DNA from: an uncultured Eubacteriales bacterium
GTDB taxonomy: Bacteria > Bacillota > Clostridia > Oscillospirales > CAG-272
Reading direction: 5' to 3'
Assembly (NCBI GenBank): GCA_934378145.1
Contig: CAKXXW010000007.1
Span: 1-64,000, forward strand
DNA length: 64,000 nt
The position numbers and the translations under genes were made by a program. The notes beneath the pieces were generated by a model, which was given only the letters and a program-made list of their open reading frames with translations, was not told the origin of the DNA and did not search any database. Of the stretch, positions 1-7,357 are shown piece by piece (positions within the stretch are counted from its first letter, which is position 1; each line of letters begins with the position of its first letter).

Positions 1-1
1 G

Positions 2-316
2 ATCTACGGCAAGCCCCCGATCGAATACAACGAGGTCGAGACCGACGGCAAGAACCCGCAGCATCCCGGCGTTCTCAACGCCTTCGCGGGCGCTATCCTC
101 CGCGGTGAGCCGCTGGTCGCCGACGGACGCGAGGGCATCAACGGTCTGACTATTTCGAATGCCCTGCACCTCTCGGCATGGCTCGGCAAGGAGATCACGC
201 TGCCTCTCGACCACGAGCTGTTCTATTCCGAGCTTCAGAAGCGCGTGGCGACCTCACGCCACAAGGCTCCCGTTGCCCATGTCGTGGCAAACACCGAGGG
301 AACATACAGCTCCTGA
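2..316 (+). CDS. Gfo/Idh/MocA-family oxidoreductase, C-terminal part
   Basis: The window opens inside a reading frame that gives 104 residues and stops with TGA at 314-316; the N-terminal Rossmann domain lies outside. The stretch EGINGLTISNALHLSAWLGK followed by a YSELQKRV segment is the usual C-terminal ending of Gfo/Idh/MocA dehydrogenases, where the helix after a conserved glycine packs against the NAD domain. Members oxidise or reduce sugars and inositols with NAD(P). The substrate cannot be told from this fragment. The next gene starts 25 bases downstream behind a good ribosome binding site, so the two probably share a transcript. Family assignment is fairly sure; specificity is unknown. 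Confidence 0.75.
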   Translation: MYGKPPIEYNEVETDGKNPQHPGVLNAFAGAILRGEPLVADGREGINGLTISNALHLSAWLGKEITLPLDHELFYSELQKRVATSRHKAPVAHVVANTEGTYSS

Positions 317-341
317 CACACTATACGGGAGGTAAAAGGCT

Positions 342-2234
342 ATGAAAAGATCACACGGCACAAAAAGACTCCTTGCGGCATCGGTCGCCGCGATACTGAT
401 CCTGCTCCTTATCCCGATATTTTCCCTCACGGCTTCGGGCTATGATCCCGAGGTCAATAACAGCGACGCCCGCGACGGGGTGAAAGCCGAACTTTCGGTC
501 TCCCCCGCCGCCGACGGCGGGCTTGAAGTTACCGTCAGTATAAATAACCTGTGCGAATACGCGAAAAACTTCCGTGCAAGCCTCTCTTCGGACAATGAAG
601 GGATCCTGCTCACCGAAAAATCCTCCGCAGGCACTATTGCGAACGGAGAGTCGGGAAGCTTTGTCTTCCTTCTGAGCAAAAAGAGCGCGGAAACAGAGGC
701 AACAACGACCGAGGCTACTCAGCCGACGAATGACGGCGCAGGGTGCGGCGGATGCTCGGGCTTTACCGGCATTGCCGCAGGGATTGCGGCGCTTGCGGCT
801 GCCGTATTTCTTGCGATCGTCGCACCGGGCAAAAAGAGGCTTCTCTGCCTGTTCCTTGCCTGCCTGACCTTGGTTCCGCTTCTCGGCACGGTCACGCTTC
901 CGGCGGATGCCGCGGCACGCGACCGCTCGCTCACTCTAACGGACAAGGCAAACCTTGAAGGCGTCGGCGAGGTAAAACTCACCGCCGAAGTGACCTTCAC
1001 ATACGATTTCAGCGAAAAGAAGGTGGACGGAATGACCGGACTCGATCAGTTTGAGCTGACCTACTACTTCGGACCTCACAACGACCTTATCACGACCGAC
1101 AGCGTAATCAAGGACATCGCCGACTGCGGCTTTACCTCGGTACCGCTTGAGTACAACTCGACCGAACAGAACAAGGCTGCGCTGACGCTCTTCAAAAAGT
1201 ACGGACTGACCTGCTCGGCACTTCAGGATCCGAGGATCATGAACCTTTCGTACAGTCAGACTCCTCTCACGCAGGAGGAGGTCGACAAGGTAGTCAAGGA
1301 GGTCGTCGAGGACTACAAAGACTTCGACAACATAAAGGGCTGGTGGCTCTACGATGAACCCGGCAAGGAAAGATTTGAGATCCTCTCTATGCTCAACACA
1401 GCGTTCAAGAAGTTCTCTCCCGACAAAAAGACGGTCATAAACCTCTTCCCGAACTACGCGAAGGACAACCAGCTCGGCACGGATGGATACGAAAAGTACC
1501 TCACCACCTTTGTCGAAACGGTCAGACCCAATTTCCTCAGCTATGACTATTACCACTTCGATCAGAACGGCGGCACGGTGCGCACTGGCTACTTCACGAA
1601 CCTTGAACAGGTCAGAACCGCCGGCAAGGAAGCCGGTATCGACCAGATGGCGATAGTCCTTCTTACAAAGCACCTGAAATACGGCAATGTGACCGATGCG
1701 CAGATCGCGTGGGAAGCCAATACCTGCCTCGCATACGGAATGAAGCATATCTCGTTCTTCACCTACGCGCTCGATCAGTCGCTCGTCGATCAGGGATGGT
1801 CGGATGCCTGTATAGCTCCCGACGGCTCAAAGTTCGAACATTATTATTCGATCCAGAGAACATCGAAGTGGCTCGTTCCCCTCGGGCGCGAGCTTGCCAA
1901 GAAGGAATCGACGGCGGTCTTCCATATCAGTTCGGTCTCCGAATCGGGATGCAAAAGATATACCTCGTACGGCGATCTCGGCAAGGTCAAGGGCAAAAAT
2001 TTCGTGATAGGATTCTTCGACGACGGCAGCTTCCTTATGGTCAACAGGATCTATTCGGGAAGTGCGCAGAATACGGCGACCCTTCTCGACCTTTTCGACG
2101 GGCTGGAGTATTTCGATACCGAAAGCTCGGAGTGGAAGGATGCCTCGACCTCGGCTGCTGTGGCAAAGGACGAAAACGGAAATTACACCGTGAGCCTTGC
2201 CCCCGGCGCCTCGGTCCTTCTCAGAGTCAAATAA
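342..2234 (+). CDS. Membrane-anchored glycosidase-like protein of composite build
   Basis: 630 residues, ATG preceded by GGGAGGT. Residues 9-32 form a signal peptide or first membrane helix. Residues 35-118 look like a small beta-rich extracellular domain, followed by a Thr/Glu linker. Then comes GCGGC (135-139), a membrane helix (about 141-162) and a basic KKR patch. This GCG-helix-basic order resembles C-terminal surface anchors. A second hydrophobic segment (166-187, ending ADAA) follows, like another signal peptide, and then about 430 residues with TIM-barrel glycosidase character, including a WWLYDEP motif (334-340) at a position typical of an acid/base glutamate. The protein reads like an anchored surface protein fused to a secreted hydrolase. 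Substrate is unknown; glycan cleavage is inferred. No frameshift is needed to read it. Confidence 0.6.
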   Translation: MKRSHGTKRLLAASVAAILILLLIPIFSLTASGYDPEVNNSDARDGVKAELSVSPAADGGLEVTVSINNLCEYAKNFRASLSSDNEGILLTEKSSAGTIANGESGSFVFLLSKKSAETEATTTEATQPTNDGAGCGGCSGFTGIAAGIAALAAAVFLAIVAPGKKRLLCLFLACLTLVPLLGTVTLPADAAARDRSLTLTDKANLEGVGEVKLTAEVTFTYDFSEKKVDGMTGLDQFELTYYFGPHNDLITTDSVIKDIADCGFTSVPLEYNSTEQNKAALTLFKKYGLTCSALQDPRIMNLSYSQTPLTQEEVDKVVKEVVEDYKDFDNIKGWWLYDEPGKERFEILSMLNTAFKKFSPDKKTVINLFPNYAKDNQLGTDGYEKYLTTFVETVRPNFLSYDYYHFDQNGGTVRTGYFTNLEQVRTAGKEAGIDQMAIVLLTKHLKYGNVTDAQIAWEANTCLAYGMKHISFFTYALDQSLVDQGWSDACIAPDGSKFEHYYSIQRTSKWLVPLGRELAKKESTAVFHISSVSESGCKRYTSYGDLGKVKGKNFVIGFFDDGSFLMVNRIYSGSAQNTATLLDLFDGLEYFDTESSEWKDASTSAAVAKDENGNYTVSLAPGASVLLRVK

Positions 2235-2242
2235 TTAAACAA

Positions 2243-2281
2243 GTCAAAAAGGCTTCCGCATAAGCGGAAGCCTTTTTGACT
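2243..2281. terminator. Bidirectional intrinsic terminator
   Basis: A perfect stem GGCTTCCGC / GCGGAAGCC with an ATAA loop is flanked by A-tract and T-tract on both sides. It closes the oxidoreductase/glycosidase-like transcript. Confidence 0.9.
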
Positions 2282-2293
2282 GTCAGGTTTTCA

Positions 2294-2322
2294 GGCGGGC
2301 GCCCGATGGGACGCCCCTACCG
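2294..2322. repeat. 29-bp GC-rich intergenic repeat, copy 1
   Basis: GGCGGGCGCCCGATGGGACG continues to 2322 and is identical over 29 bases to 14183-14211. It contains the self-complementary GGGCGCCC and a CGTCCC-like partner. In both places it opens a block of modular intergenic repeats. Confidence 0.85.
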
Positions 2323-2329
2323 GGCGTAA

Positions 2330-2505
2330 AAATGAAGCGCACCTGCGGTGCATGAACAATGAAGTAGGGCTTTGCCCTATGAAGCGCGGCTTCGCCGCAC
2401 GGAGGGGAAACGGGGGGCGCTTCGCTTCATGTTCGCCGAGGGCGAATGCTTCATGGCAACGCAGTTGCCGCTTCATGTTTGCGGAGCAAACGCTTCATTC
2501 ATTAG
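2330..2505. repeat. Array of short hairpins joined by CTTCAT/ATGAAG, copy 1
   Basis: A chain of 16-22 base hairpins is separated by ATGAAGC or GCTTCAT. Examples are GCACCTGCGGTGC, TAGGGCTTTGCCCTA, GCGGCTTCGCCGC, TTCGCCGAGGGCGAA, GGCAACGCAGTTGCC and GTTTGCGGAGCAAAC. Stem sequences differ but each is self-complementary and the linker is constant. A shorter copy lies at 14218-14335. No coding potential seen. Confidence 0.8.
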
Positions 2506-2703
2506 AGATTAGATTTTTTGCCTTTTTACGGGGCGATTGCCTGTATAAAGACATCGGCGCTTTTTCTTTGCAGGTAGGACGCGCAAAGGCGGACAAGTCC
2601 GCTTTCGACCCTCGCGGATTATTCACCGAAGGGTAAAATCATCACCCGAAACAAATGCCTGATAAAAAATAATCAGCAAAAAGAAACGCGGTAAAGGGGC
2701 TTT

Positions 2704-2766
2704 CGCCCTCTGCGGAGGGCGACCAAAGGCTCTGCCTTTGGATTCCGCAAGCCTCCCGAAAGGCTT
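2704..2766. repeat. Cluster of three short hairpins
   Basis: Three adjacent palindromes lie here: CGCCCTCTGCGGAGGGCG (2704-2721), CCAAAGGCTCTGCCTTTGG (2723-2741) and AAGCCTCCCGAAAGGCTT (2749-2766). They continue the modular repeat block of this gap. The stretch 2506-2703 shows nothing recognisable. Confidence 0.65.
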
Positions 2767-2860
2767 GACCTAAACTTGATAAACGCTTAGGGTAAAGACT
2801 TCTCGTTCTGCGAGCGTTCGGTTTAACGAGTGCGTTCGCCCTGTAAGCGAACACAGCCTT

Positions 2861-3141
2861 TAGGTTAAACGCTTTTAGCCCTTGTCTCGGGACAGAATTT
2901 TCCCCTGCGGGGAAAATTCCGGTGGATTTTGCCCGAGGATGAAAAGGGGATGCTTGCATACCCTTGAGTCCTCGGCAAAATACACCAAAGTTTTGCCGTA
3001 GGCAAAATGCCGCGAGACAAGACCTAACTTCCGTAGCCTTCCAGCAAGTTCTTTGGGGGCTTGGGGGACTTTCTCGAAAGAAAGTCCCCCGCATCTCTCG
3101 TATCCCCCGTCGTATCCCCCGTCGTATCTCCCGTCTCCCCG
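2861..3141 (+). repeat. Cloverleaf-type structured repeat, copy A (subtype I)
   Basis: Folded core 2882-3020. The closing stem is TTGTCTCG (2882-2889) with CGAGACAA (3013-3020). Arm 1 is GAATTTTCCCC / GGGGAAAATTC. Arm 2 opens with GGTG/CACC, continues TTTTGCC.GAGGA / TCCTCGGCAAAA, and ends in a GGGATGC-GCATACCC tip. Arm 3 is TTTTGCC-GTA-GGCAAAA. The conserved AAGTTCTTTG follows, then the hairpin GGGGGACTTTC / GAAAGTCCCCC (3063-3090), then tandem CGTATCCCCC units. The right end touches the stop codon of the Crp/Fnr gene, so the last hairpin may end that minus-strand transcript. Confidence 0.85.
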
Positions 3142-3816
3142 TCAAAGGATCCGGAAATAATTGCCCGAAAAGTCGATAATCCCTGCGCGGCGCATCGCCG
3201 AAAGCTCACGCGACAGCGCGGCGCGGTCGGAGCCGAGGTATATCGCAAGCCCCGCGCGGTCAAGAGGCAGAGAAAAGCTCCGCGACCCATACTTTTTCTC
3301 GCACTGCGAAAAGAATGTTTTCAGCTTCTCGCGCAGGGTCTTCTTCGACAGCACCTGGATCCTCTCGTTCATACTCAGCGTCCGCTCGGCGAGCATCGAA
3401 ACGAAATTCCCGAACAGGCGCCCCGTGAGGCTGTCAGCCTCTCCGCGCGGAGCAAGGAAGGCATCGGTGCGCAACTTCAGCACCTTCGCCCTGTCCTGCG
3501 TGCTTATGAAGACCTTCGTCCGCTCAACGCGAAGATAGCACAGCGACTCGCCGAAAGTCTCGCCCTCGGTCACATTCGCCATCATCATAAGGTCGCCGTT
3601 CATATCGTCGGTGCAGACCTGCACACTTCCCGAAAGCACCAGCCCGAAGAAAGCAAGCCTCTCGTCGGCGCGGTGGATAAATGCCCCCCTGCCGTATTCG
3701 GCGACCGAGGCGTCAAGAAGCCCGAGCGCCCTTTGCAGCTCCTCTTCATCAAGGCCCGCAAAGAGCCTGCAAGTCTTTATCCTTTGCAGCTCGGAAATGC
3801 CGAAGGTATCACTCAT
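3142..3816 (-). CDS. Crp/Fnr-family transcriptional regulator
   Basis: 224 residues. The first about 120 residues match a cyclic-nucleotide-binding-type beta roll (LFAGLDEEEL start, GxxFGE-like GETFGES near residue 88), then a dimerisation helix, then a C-terminal winged helix with a recognition region YLGSDRAALSRELSAMRRAG. No cysteine cluster for an iron-sulfur centre is present, so an oxygen-sensing Fnr role is unlikely; the effector is unknown. The ATG overlaps the TGA of the upstream SGNH hydrolase gene in an ATGA, implying translational coupling. The two are one transcript from the promoter at 5084-5112. Confidence 0.85.
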   Translation of the reverse strand: MSDTFGISELQRIKTCRLFAGLDEEELQRALGLLDASVAEYGRGAFIHRADERLAFFGLVLSGSVQVCTDDMNGDLMMMANVTEGETFGESLCYLRVERTKVFISTQDRAKVLKLRTDAFLAPRGEADSLTGRLFGNFVSMLAERTLSMNERIQVLSKKTLREKLKTFFSQCEKKYGSRSFSLPLDRAGLAIYLGSDRAALSRELSAMRRAGIIDFSGNYFRIL

Positions 3817-5054
3817 TTCTTCCTTATAACGACCGTCGCCGCTACGCCGACAGCGCAGATGAAGACAGCCACAGCAGCCGCGGCAGCGTTGCCCGACGAG
3901 CAGTTAAAAAGACTCATTATATTGACTCCCGAAACATCTACCGACTCGGCGGAGCTTTGCGAGGCGCTGTCGGAAGGAACTTCGCTCGCAGTCCCCGATC
4001 CCGAAGGCGTGCCGCTGTCCTGCCCCGACTCCGATCCCGACTCACTATCCGACGAGGGGACATCGGGTAGATCCGAGCTTCCCGGGGCGGGTTCACCGGA
4101 GGTCGTCCCCGAAGGCTCGACCGCGGGCGTTCCGGAAGTTCCCGGATCATCGCCGGAGGTAACGGGCGCGGGATCGCTACCTGTCGTGCCGGAGGAGTCA
4201 GGCGAGGTCAGCTTCTTATACTCATCATACACCGCGTCGGCAATGACCGCGTGACCGTCCTTGTTAGGGTGAGGGTCAAGGTCAAAATTCGGCAGAAGCG
4301 CCACATTTGTCTTCCCGCTGACCGACTCCACATCGGCGATGACATACTTCTGACCGTTGTAAGCGTGACTCTTTATATAGGAATTCATCGTGTCAAGGTA
4401 ACCCTGCACCGTGTTTCCGAGCGTGGTGACACCTTCAATGTTCAGTGCCTTGTAGGGATTATAAAAGTTATCGACTATCAGAACCGCGTCGGGATTCAGC
4501 TCACGGATGCGATCGATGATCTTCACCCAATTGACCTTGAATTTTGCTATGGCGTCGTTGAAGATCTTCACCTGCCCGGGCTTATTGATGTATTCGTCAA
4601 GAGCTTTCAGCTTTGACTGAACATTCAGCGCATTTATCACCTCACCCGCACGGTCAAGGCTGGAAATGCCGAGGCTCTCGCAGATCATCTTTCCCCCGGG
4701 GCCGAGAATATCGTTCGATCCCATCGAAAGGGTGATGATGTCCGCCTCCTTCACCGCGTCGATATACGCCTGCTGAGAGAGAAAATTCAGCGTGTCGGAG
4801 GTATCCGATCCCGTTTTCGCAAGGTTGTTGACCTTCGTCGCGCCGACTTTGCCTGCGAAGAGCGCCGCGTATGACGAGGGCGGGGTCACTCCGTCCCTCG
4901 TGTAATCATCAAGCCTGTATCCCGCGGCGATGCTGTCGCCGAGGACGGTATATACCTTAGACTCTTCACCGGCGGCGAAGACCGCGGGTACCGCAAGAGC
5001 CACACAGAGTATCACTGCCGCGACAAGGGCTGCCGCTGTTCTTATCTTTTTCAT
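3813..5054 (-). CDS. Cell-surface SGNH/GDSL hydrolase with C-terminal anchor
   Basis: 413 residues from the ATG at 5054, chosen because GGAGGA lies 5 bases upstream; an in-frame start 13 codons earlier lacks such a site. Signal peptide 1-28. The catalytic blocks are visible: GDSIAAG (39-45, serine nucleophile), MGSND (block III) and DPHPNKDGH (block V Asp/His). A long Ser/Gly/Thr/Asp/Pro linker follows, then one membrane helix with a KK tail, so the enzyme is held outside the cell. Such enzymes deacetylate or deacylate glycans and lipids; the substrate is not evident. Translationally coupled to the downstream Crp/Fnr regulator. Confidence 0.85.
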   Translation of the reverse strand: MKKIRTAAALVAAVILCVALAVPAVFAAGEESKVYTVLGDSIAAGYRLDDYTRDGVTPPSSYAALFAGKVGATKVNNLAKTGSDTSDTLNFLSQQAYIDAVKEADIITLSMGSNDILGPGGKMICESLGISSLDRAGEVINALNVQSKLKALDEYINKPGQVKIFNDAIAKFKVNWVKIIDRIRELNPDAVLIVDNFYNPYKALNIEGVTTLGNTVQGYLDTMNSYIKSHAYNGQKYVIADVESVSGKTNVALLPNFDLDPHPNKDGHAVIADAVYDEYKKLTSPDSSGTTGSDPAPVTSGDDPGTSGTPAVEPSGTTSGEPAPGSSDLPDVPSSDSESGSESGQDSGTPSGSGTASEVPSDSASQSSAESVDVSGVNIMSLFNCSSGNAAAAAVAVFICAVGVAATVVIRKK

Positions 5055-5083
5055 ACTGCTCCTCCGAAAAAATTCTTTATATA

Positions 5084-5112
5084 AGTGTATCATATTCTGC
5101 GTATTTTGTCAA
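5084..5112 (-). promoter_or_regulatory. SigA-type promoter of the SGNH hydrolase operon
   Basis: TTGACA (5112-5107), 17-base spacer, TACACT (5089-5084), about 30 bases before the start codon. Confidence 0.75.
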
Positions 5113-5130
5113 TCGCAAATACCTTCGGGG

Positions 5131-5165
5131 AAAAAAAGAGGAGACCCTCACGCAGAAGGTCCCCT
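5131..5165 (-). terminator. Intrinsic terminator of the small lipoprotein gene
   Basis: Reading the minus strand, AGGGGACC pairs with GGTCTCCT over 8 bases with one G-U, followed by C and seven T. Confidence 0.85.
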
Positions 5166-5179
5166 GTTTTTCGATTTGT

Positions 5180-5566
5180 TCAGTTCTTGGTGTAGCGAAC
5201 GCCGCCGATCTCGACATATTCCTTGCCGTCATCGGTTGTTCCCTGCTTGAAGGTCTTGGTGCCGGCATAAGCATTGCCGTCTTCGCTGTCCATCGTGATC
5301 TTGATCGATTCGGTTCCGTCTTCCGCGGTAGCAAGCTCGTACTTACCGGTATAGCTCTTGCTATCGGTGTTGCCAATGAGCGTGCTCGTGGTGACAACAG
5401 TAACCTTGCTTCCCTCGAACTTATAGGTGACCTTAAGTCCGGCGAGAGAACCGAGACCCGCTTCGCTCGAGTAAGAGCCCGAAAGGGTCTTCGCGCAGGA
5501 TGCGAACGCGCAGACGAGCATAATTGCTACGAGTGCGACTGCCGTGATCTTGACTGCTGTTTTCAT
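5180..5566 (-). CDS. Small secreted lipoprotein of unknown function
   Basis: 128 residues. Signal peptide with a lipobox-like FASC, predicted lipidated Cys24. The mature part is rich in Thr, Ser, Gly and Lys and alternates short beta-strand-like segments (KVTYKFEGSKVTVVTTSTL, SYTGKYELA), suggesting a small beta-barrel or lipocalin-like fold. It is transcribed alone: a full consensus promoter sits just upstream and a strong terminator just downstream, so it is probably well expressed. I do not recognise a family. Confidence 0.75.
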   Translation of the reverse strand: MKTAVKITAVALVAIMLVCAFASCAKTLSGSYSSEAGLGSLAGLKVTYKFEGSKVTVVTTSTLIGNTDSKSYTGKYELATAEDGTESIKITMDSEDGNAYAGTKTFKQGTTDDGKEYVEIGGVRYTKN

Positions 5567-5601
5567 CTGGATTGTCCCTCCGTTAAATTTGATGTGCTAA
5601 C

Positions 5602-5630
5602 ATTATATCACGGAAAGGCTCAACTGTCAA
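5602..5630 (-). promoter_or_regulatory. Full-consensus promoter of the small lipoprotein gene
   Basis: TTGACA (5630-5625), 17-base spacer, TATAAT (5607-5602). The -35 box overlaps the last codons of the upstream EamA gene. Confidence 0.85.
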
Positions 5631-6531
5631 TAGTTTCCGCCTTTTTTCTTCCCTTTGCCGGGAGCTGCGATATGACTATTCCGGCAAACATGAGAATGCA
5701 TCCGACATATTGCAGCGGCGACATCGAGACGCTGAGAAGCAGAAGATTACCTATCGCGCCGAACATCGACTCGGTCGACATTATTATTGCCGCGACGGTC
5801 GGGTCGGCTCCCTTCTGCCCGACGGTCTGGAGCGTAAAGCCCACGCCGACGGACATTATGCCGCCGTAAAGGATCGGAAGGAGCGCACCTCCTATCGCCT
5901 GCGCGTTCAGAGATCCCGCGTCAAAGAAGACAGCACAGATAAGGCTCAGCCCGCCGCAGACGGCGTATTGGATCCCCGACAGCACGAAGGCATCCGAGCC
6001 GTGTCCGAATCGGTCGATAAAGAGAATGTGGCAAGCCCAGACCGGAACGCTCAGGAGCAGCATCCCGTCGGTAAAGTCAAATCCGCTCTCACCCGCGGCG
6101 CAGAGCAGGTAAAGTCCGGCAAGCGCCGCGACCGAGCCTATCCATGTCGTCACGGCGGTCTTCTTCTTCATAAAAACAAAGCCGATGACGGGGACCGCGA
6201 CCGTGTACAGTCCGGTGATAAAGCCCGCCTTCATCGAATTCGCGTCGGGACTCAGCTCTATCGCGTACTGCTGAAGAGTCGAGGCAGTGAAAAGCAGAAG
6301 TCCCGCCGGCACGCCGTAAAGCATCGACGAGCGGAGCTTCTTTTTGTCCCCCTTGTCCTTTGAAAATATAAGGAAAAGCGGAAGCATGACTGCGCTTCCG
6401 ATAAGGAAGCGCAGTCCGTTGTAGGTGTAGGTCCCGACACTCTCCATACCCTTGACCTGCGCGACGAAGGCAAAGCCCCACACTATCGCGGTCACGAGCA
6501 GTAGTGCCGAGGATAAAAGTTTTTTCTTCAT
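5620..6531 (-). CDS. EamA/DMT-family membrane transporter
   Basis: 303 residues with about ten hydrophobic helices arranged as two EamA repeats. The first repeat has the typical WGFAFVAQVKGMESVGTYTY opening and a GLRFLIGSAV segment; the second carries LLYGGIMSVGVGFTLQTVGQ and the C-terminal ESMFGAIGNLLLL motif. The family exports small metabolites or amino acids; the substrate cannot be predicted. It follows the 254-residue membrane protein by 19 bases, so it is the last gene of the greA-lysS transcript or a read-through product of it. Confidence 0.9.
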   Translation of the reverse strand: MKKKLLSSALLLVTAIVWGFAFVAQVKGMESVGTYTYNGLRFLIGSAVMLPLFLIFSKDKGDKKKLRSSMLYGVPAGLLLFTASTLQQYAIELSPDANSMKAGFITGLYTVAVPVIGFVFMKKKTAVTTWIGSVAALAGLYLLCAAGESGFDFTDGMLLLSVPVWACHILFIDRFGHGSDAFVLSGIQYAVCGGLSLICAVFFDAGSLNAQAIGGALLPILYGGIMSVGVGFTLQTVGQKGADPTVAAIIMSTESMFGAIGNLLLLSVSMSPLQYVGCILMFAGIVISQLPAKGRKKAETIDS

Positions 6532-6550
6532 ATGCGGTATCTCTCGGGGA

Positions 6551-7315
6551 TCATTTTATTCTGTAATCGAGGATCGCGCGGAACATCTCTATCGACTTCT
6601 CGTATTCGGCGTCGGTGTCCTTCCCTCCGCAGCTTGCGATCCCCTTGAAGGGACTGTATATGCAGATGCAGATCACCGCGTCGTCGGATATTCCGGCAAA
6701 CGCCGTCTGATTCGCAAGGTAGAAGTCGGTCTTCTTGAAGAGGACGCCGCATTCGTCGTATCTTATCTCCTGCGGCACGCTTCCCTCTCCGAAAAGCTCG
6801 TCAAGTCCGCGCAATCCGACCCTGCCCTTCATTCCGTCGTATATCCATTTGTCGGCTATCACTATCGAATAGCTTCCCGTCTGGAGAAGGTTTGAAAAGC
6901 TCTCGTAATTCGAGGAATTTACGCTCGGGTTGACCGTTCTGTATTCGGTCTCGCCCGCCTCAAGGGTGCCGGTGCTGCTCTGCTGCTTCTGACTTGCCTT
7001 GATATATTCCTCGCTGTATATCTCGTTGACGGTAAATCCGACGCCGTTCTTTCTGAACGCTTCAGGTTCGACAAAGGTGAACGCCTTTTTCATATCGGGC
7101 ATCCTTGTGTCAGAGGCGCTCATAGCCCCGCCGTAGAGGATGCCGAGGTCGCTCTTTTCCTTCGTCGCGCACTGCACGACGCAGAAGACGAGGACGATCA
7201 GGAGAAAGACCGCCGCTATGACCTTCCACTTATTATAATACCAGAAATTCTCGAATTTCTTCCCCGTATCGCTCTGAGGCTGAATATCGGATGCAGGTAT
7301 TTTGTTTTCGTCCAT
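6551..7315 (-). CDS. Single-pass membrane protein of unknown function
   Basis: 254 residues: a short polar cytoplasmic N-terminus (1-29), one membrane helix (about 30-52, WKVIAAVFLLIVLVFCVVQC) and an extracytoplasmic domain of about 200 residues. The helix ends in a cysteine but lacks a true lipobox. The outer domain has a mixed pattern and ends in YEKSIEMFRAILDYRIK. It lies 42 bases after lysS and 19 before the EamA gene. No known family is recognised. Confidence 0.7.
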   Translation of the reverse strand: MDENKIPASDIQPQSDTGKKFENFWYYNKWKVIAAVFLLIVLVFCVVQCATKEKSDLGILYGGAMSASDTRMPDMKKAFTFVEPEAFRKNGVGFTVNEIYSEEYIKASQKQQSSTGTLEAGETEYRTVNPSVNSSNYESFSNLLQTGSYSIVIADKWIYDGMKGRVGLRGLDELFGEGSVPQEIRYDECGVLFKKTDFYLANQTAFAGISDDAVICICIYSPFKGIASCGGKDTDAEYEKSIEMFRAILDYRIK

Positions 7316-7357
7316 AGACTGCCTCCGGTTATAAAAATTTTTCTCGGGTCGATTATT

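Noticed and set aside
2882..3020. Repeat core as a tRNA
   Set aside because: The cloverleaf-like outline is about 140 bases, with no CCA-adjacent acceptor stem, no T-loop GTTCRA and no anticodon arm of normal size.
3061..4254. Plus-strand frame across the Crp/Fnr and SGNH hydrolase genes, starting in repeat copy A
   Set aside because: The product is low complexity and antisense to two well-supported genes.
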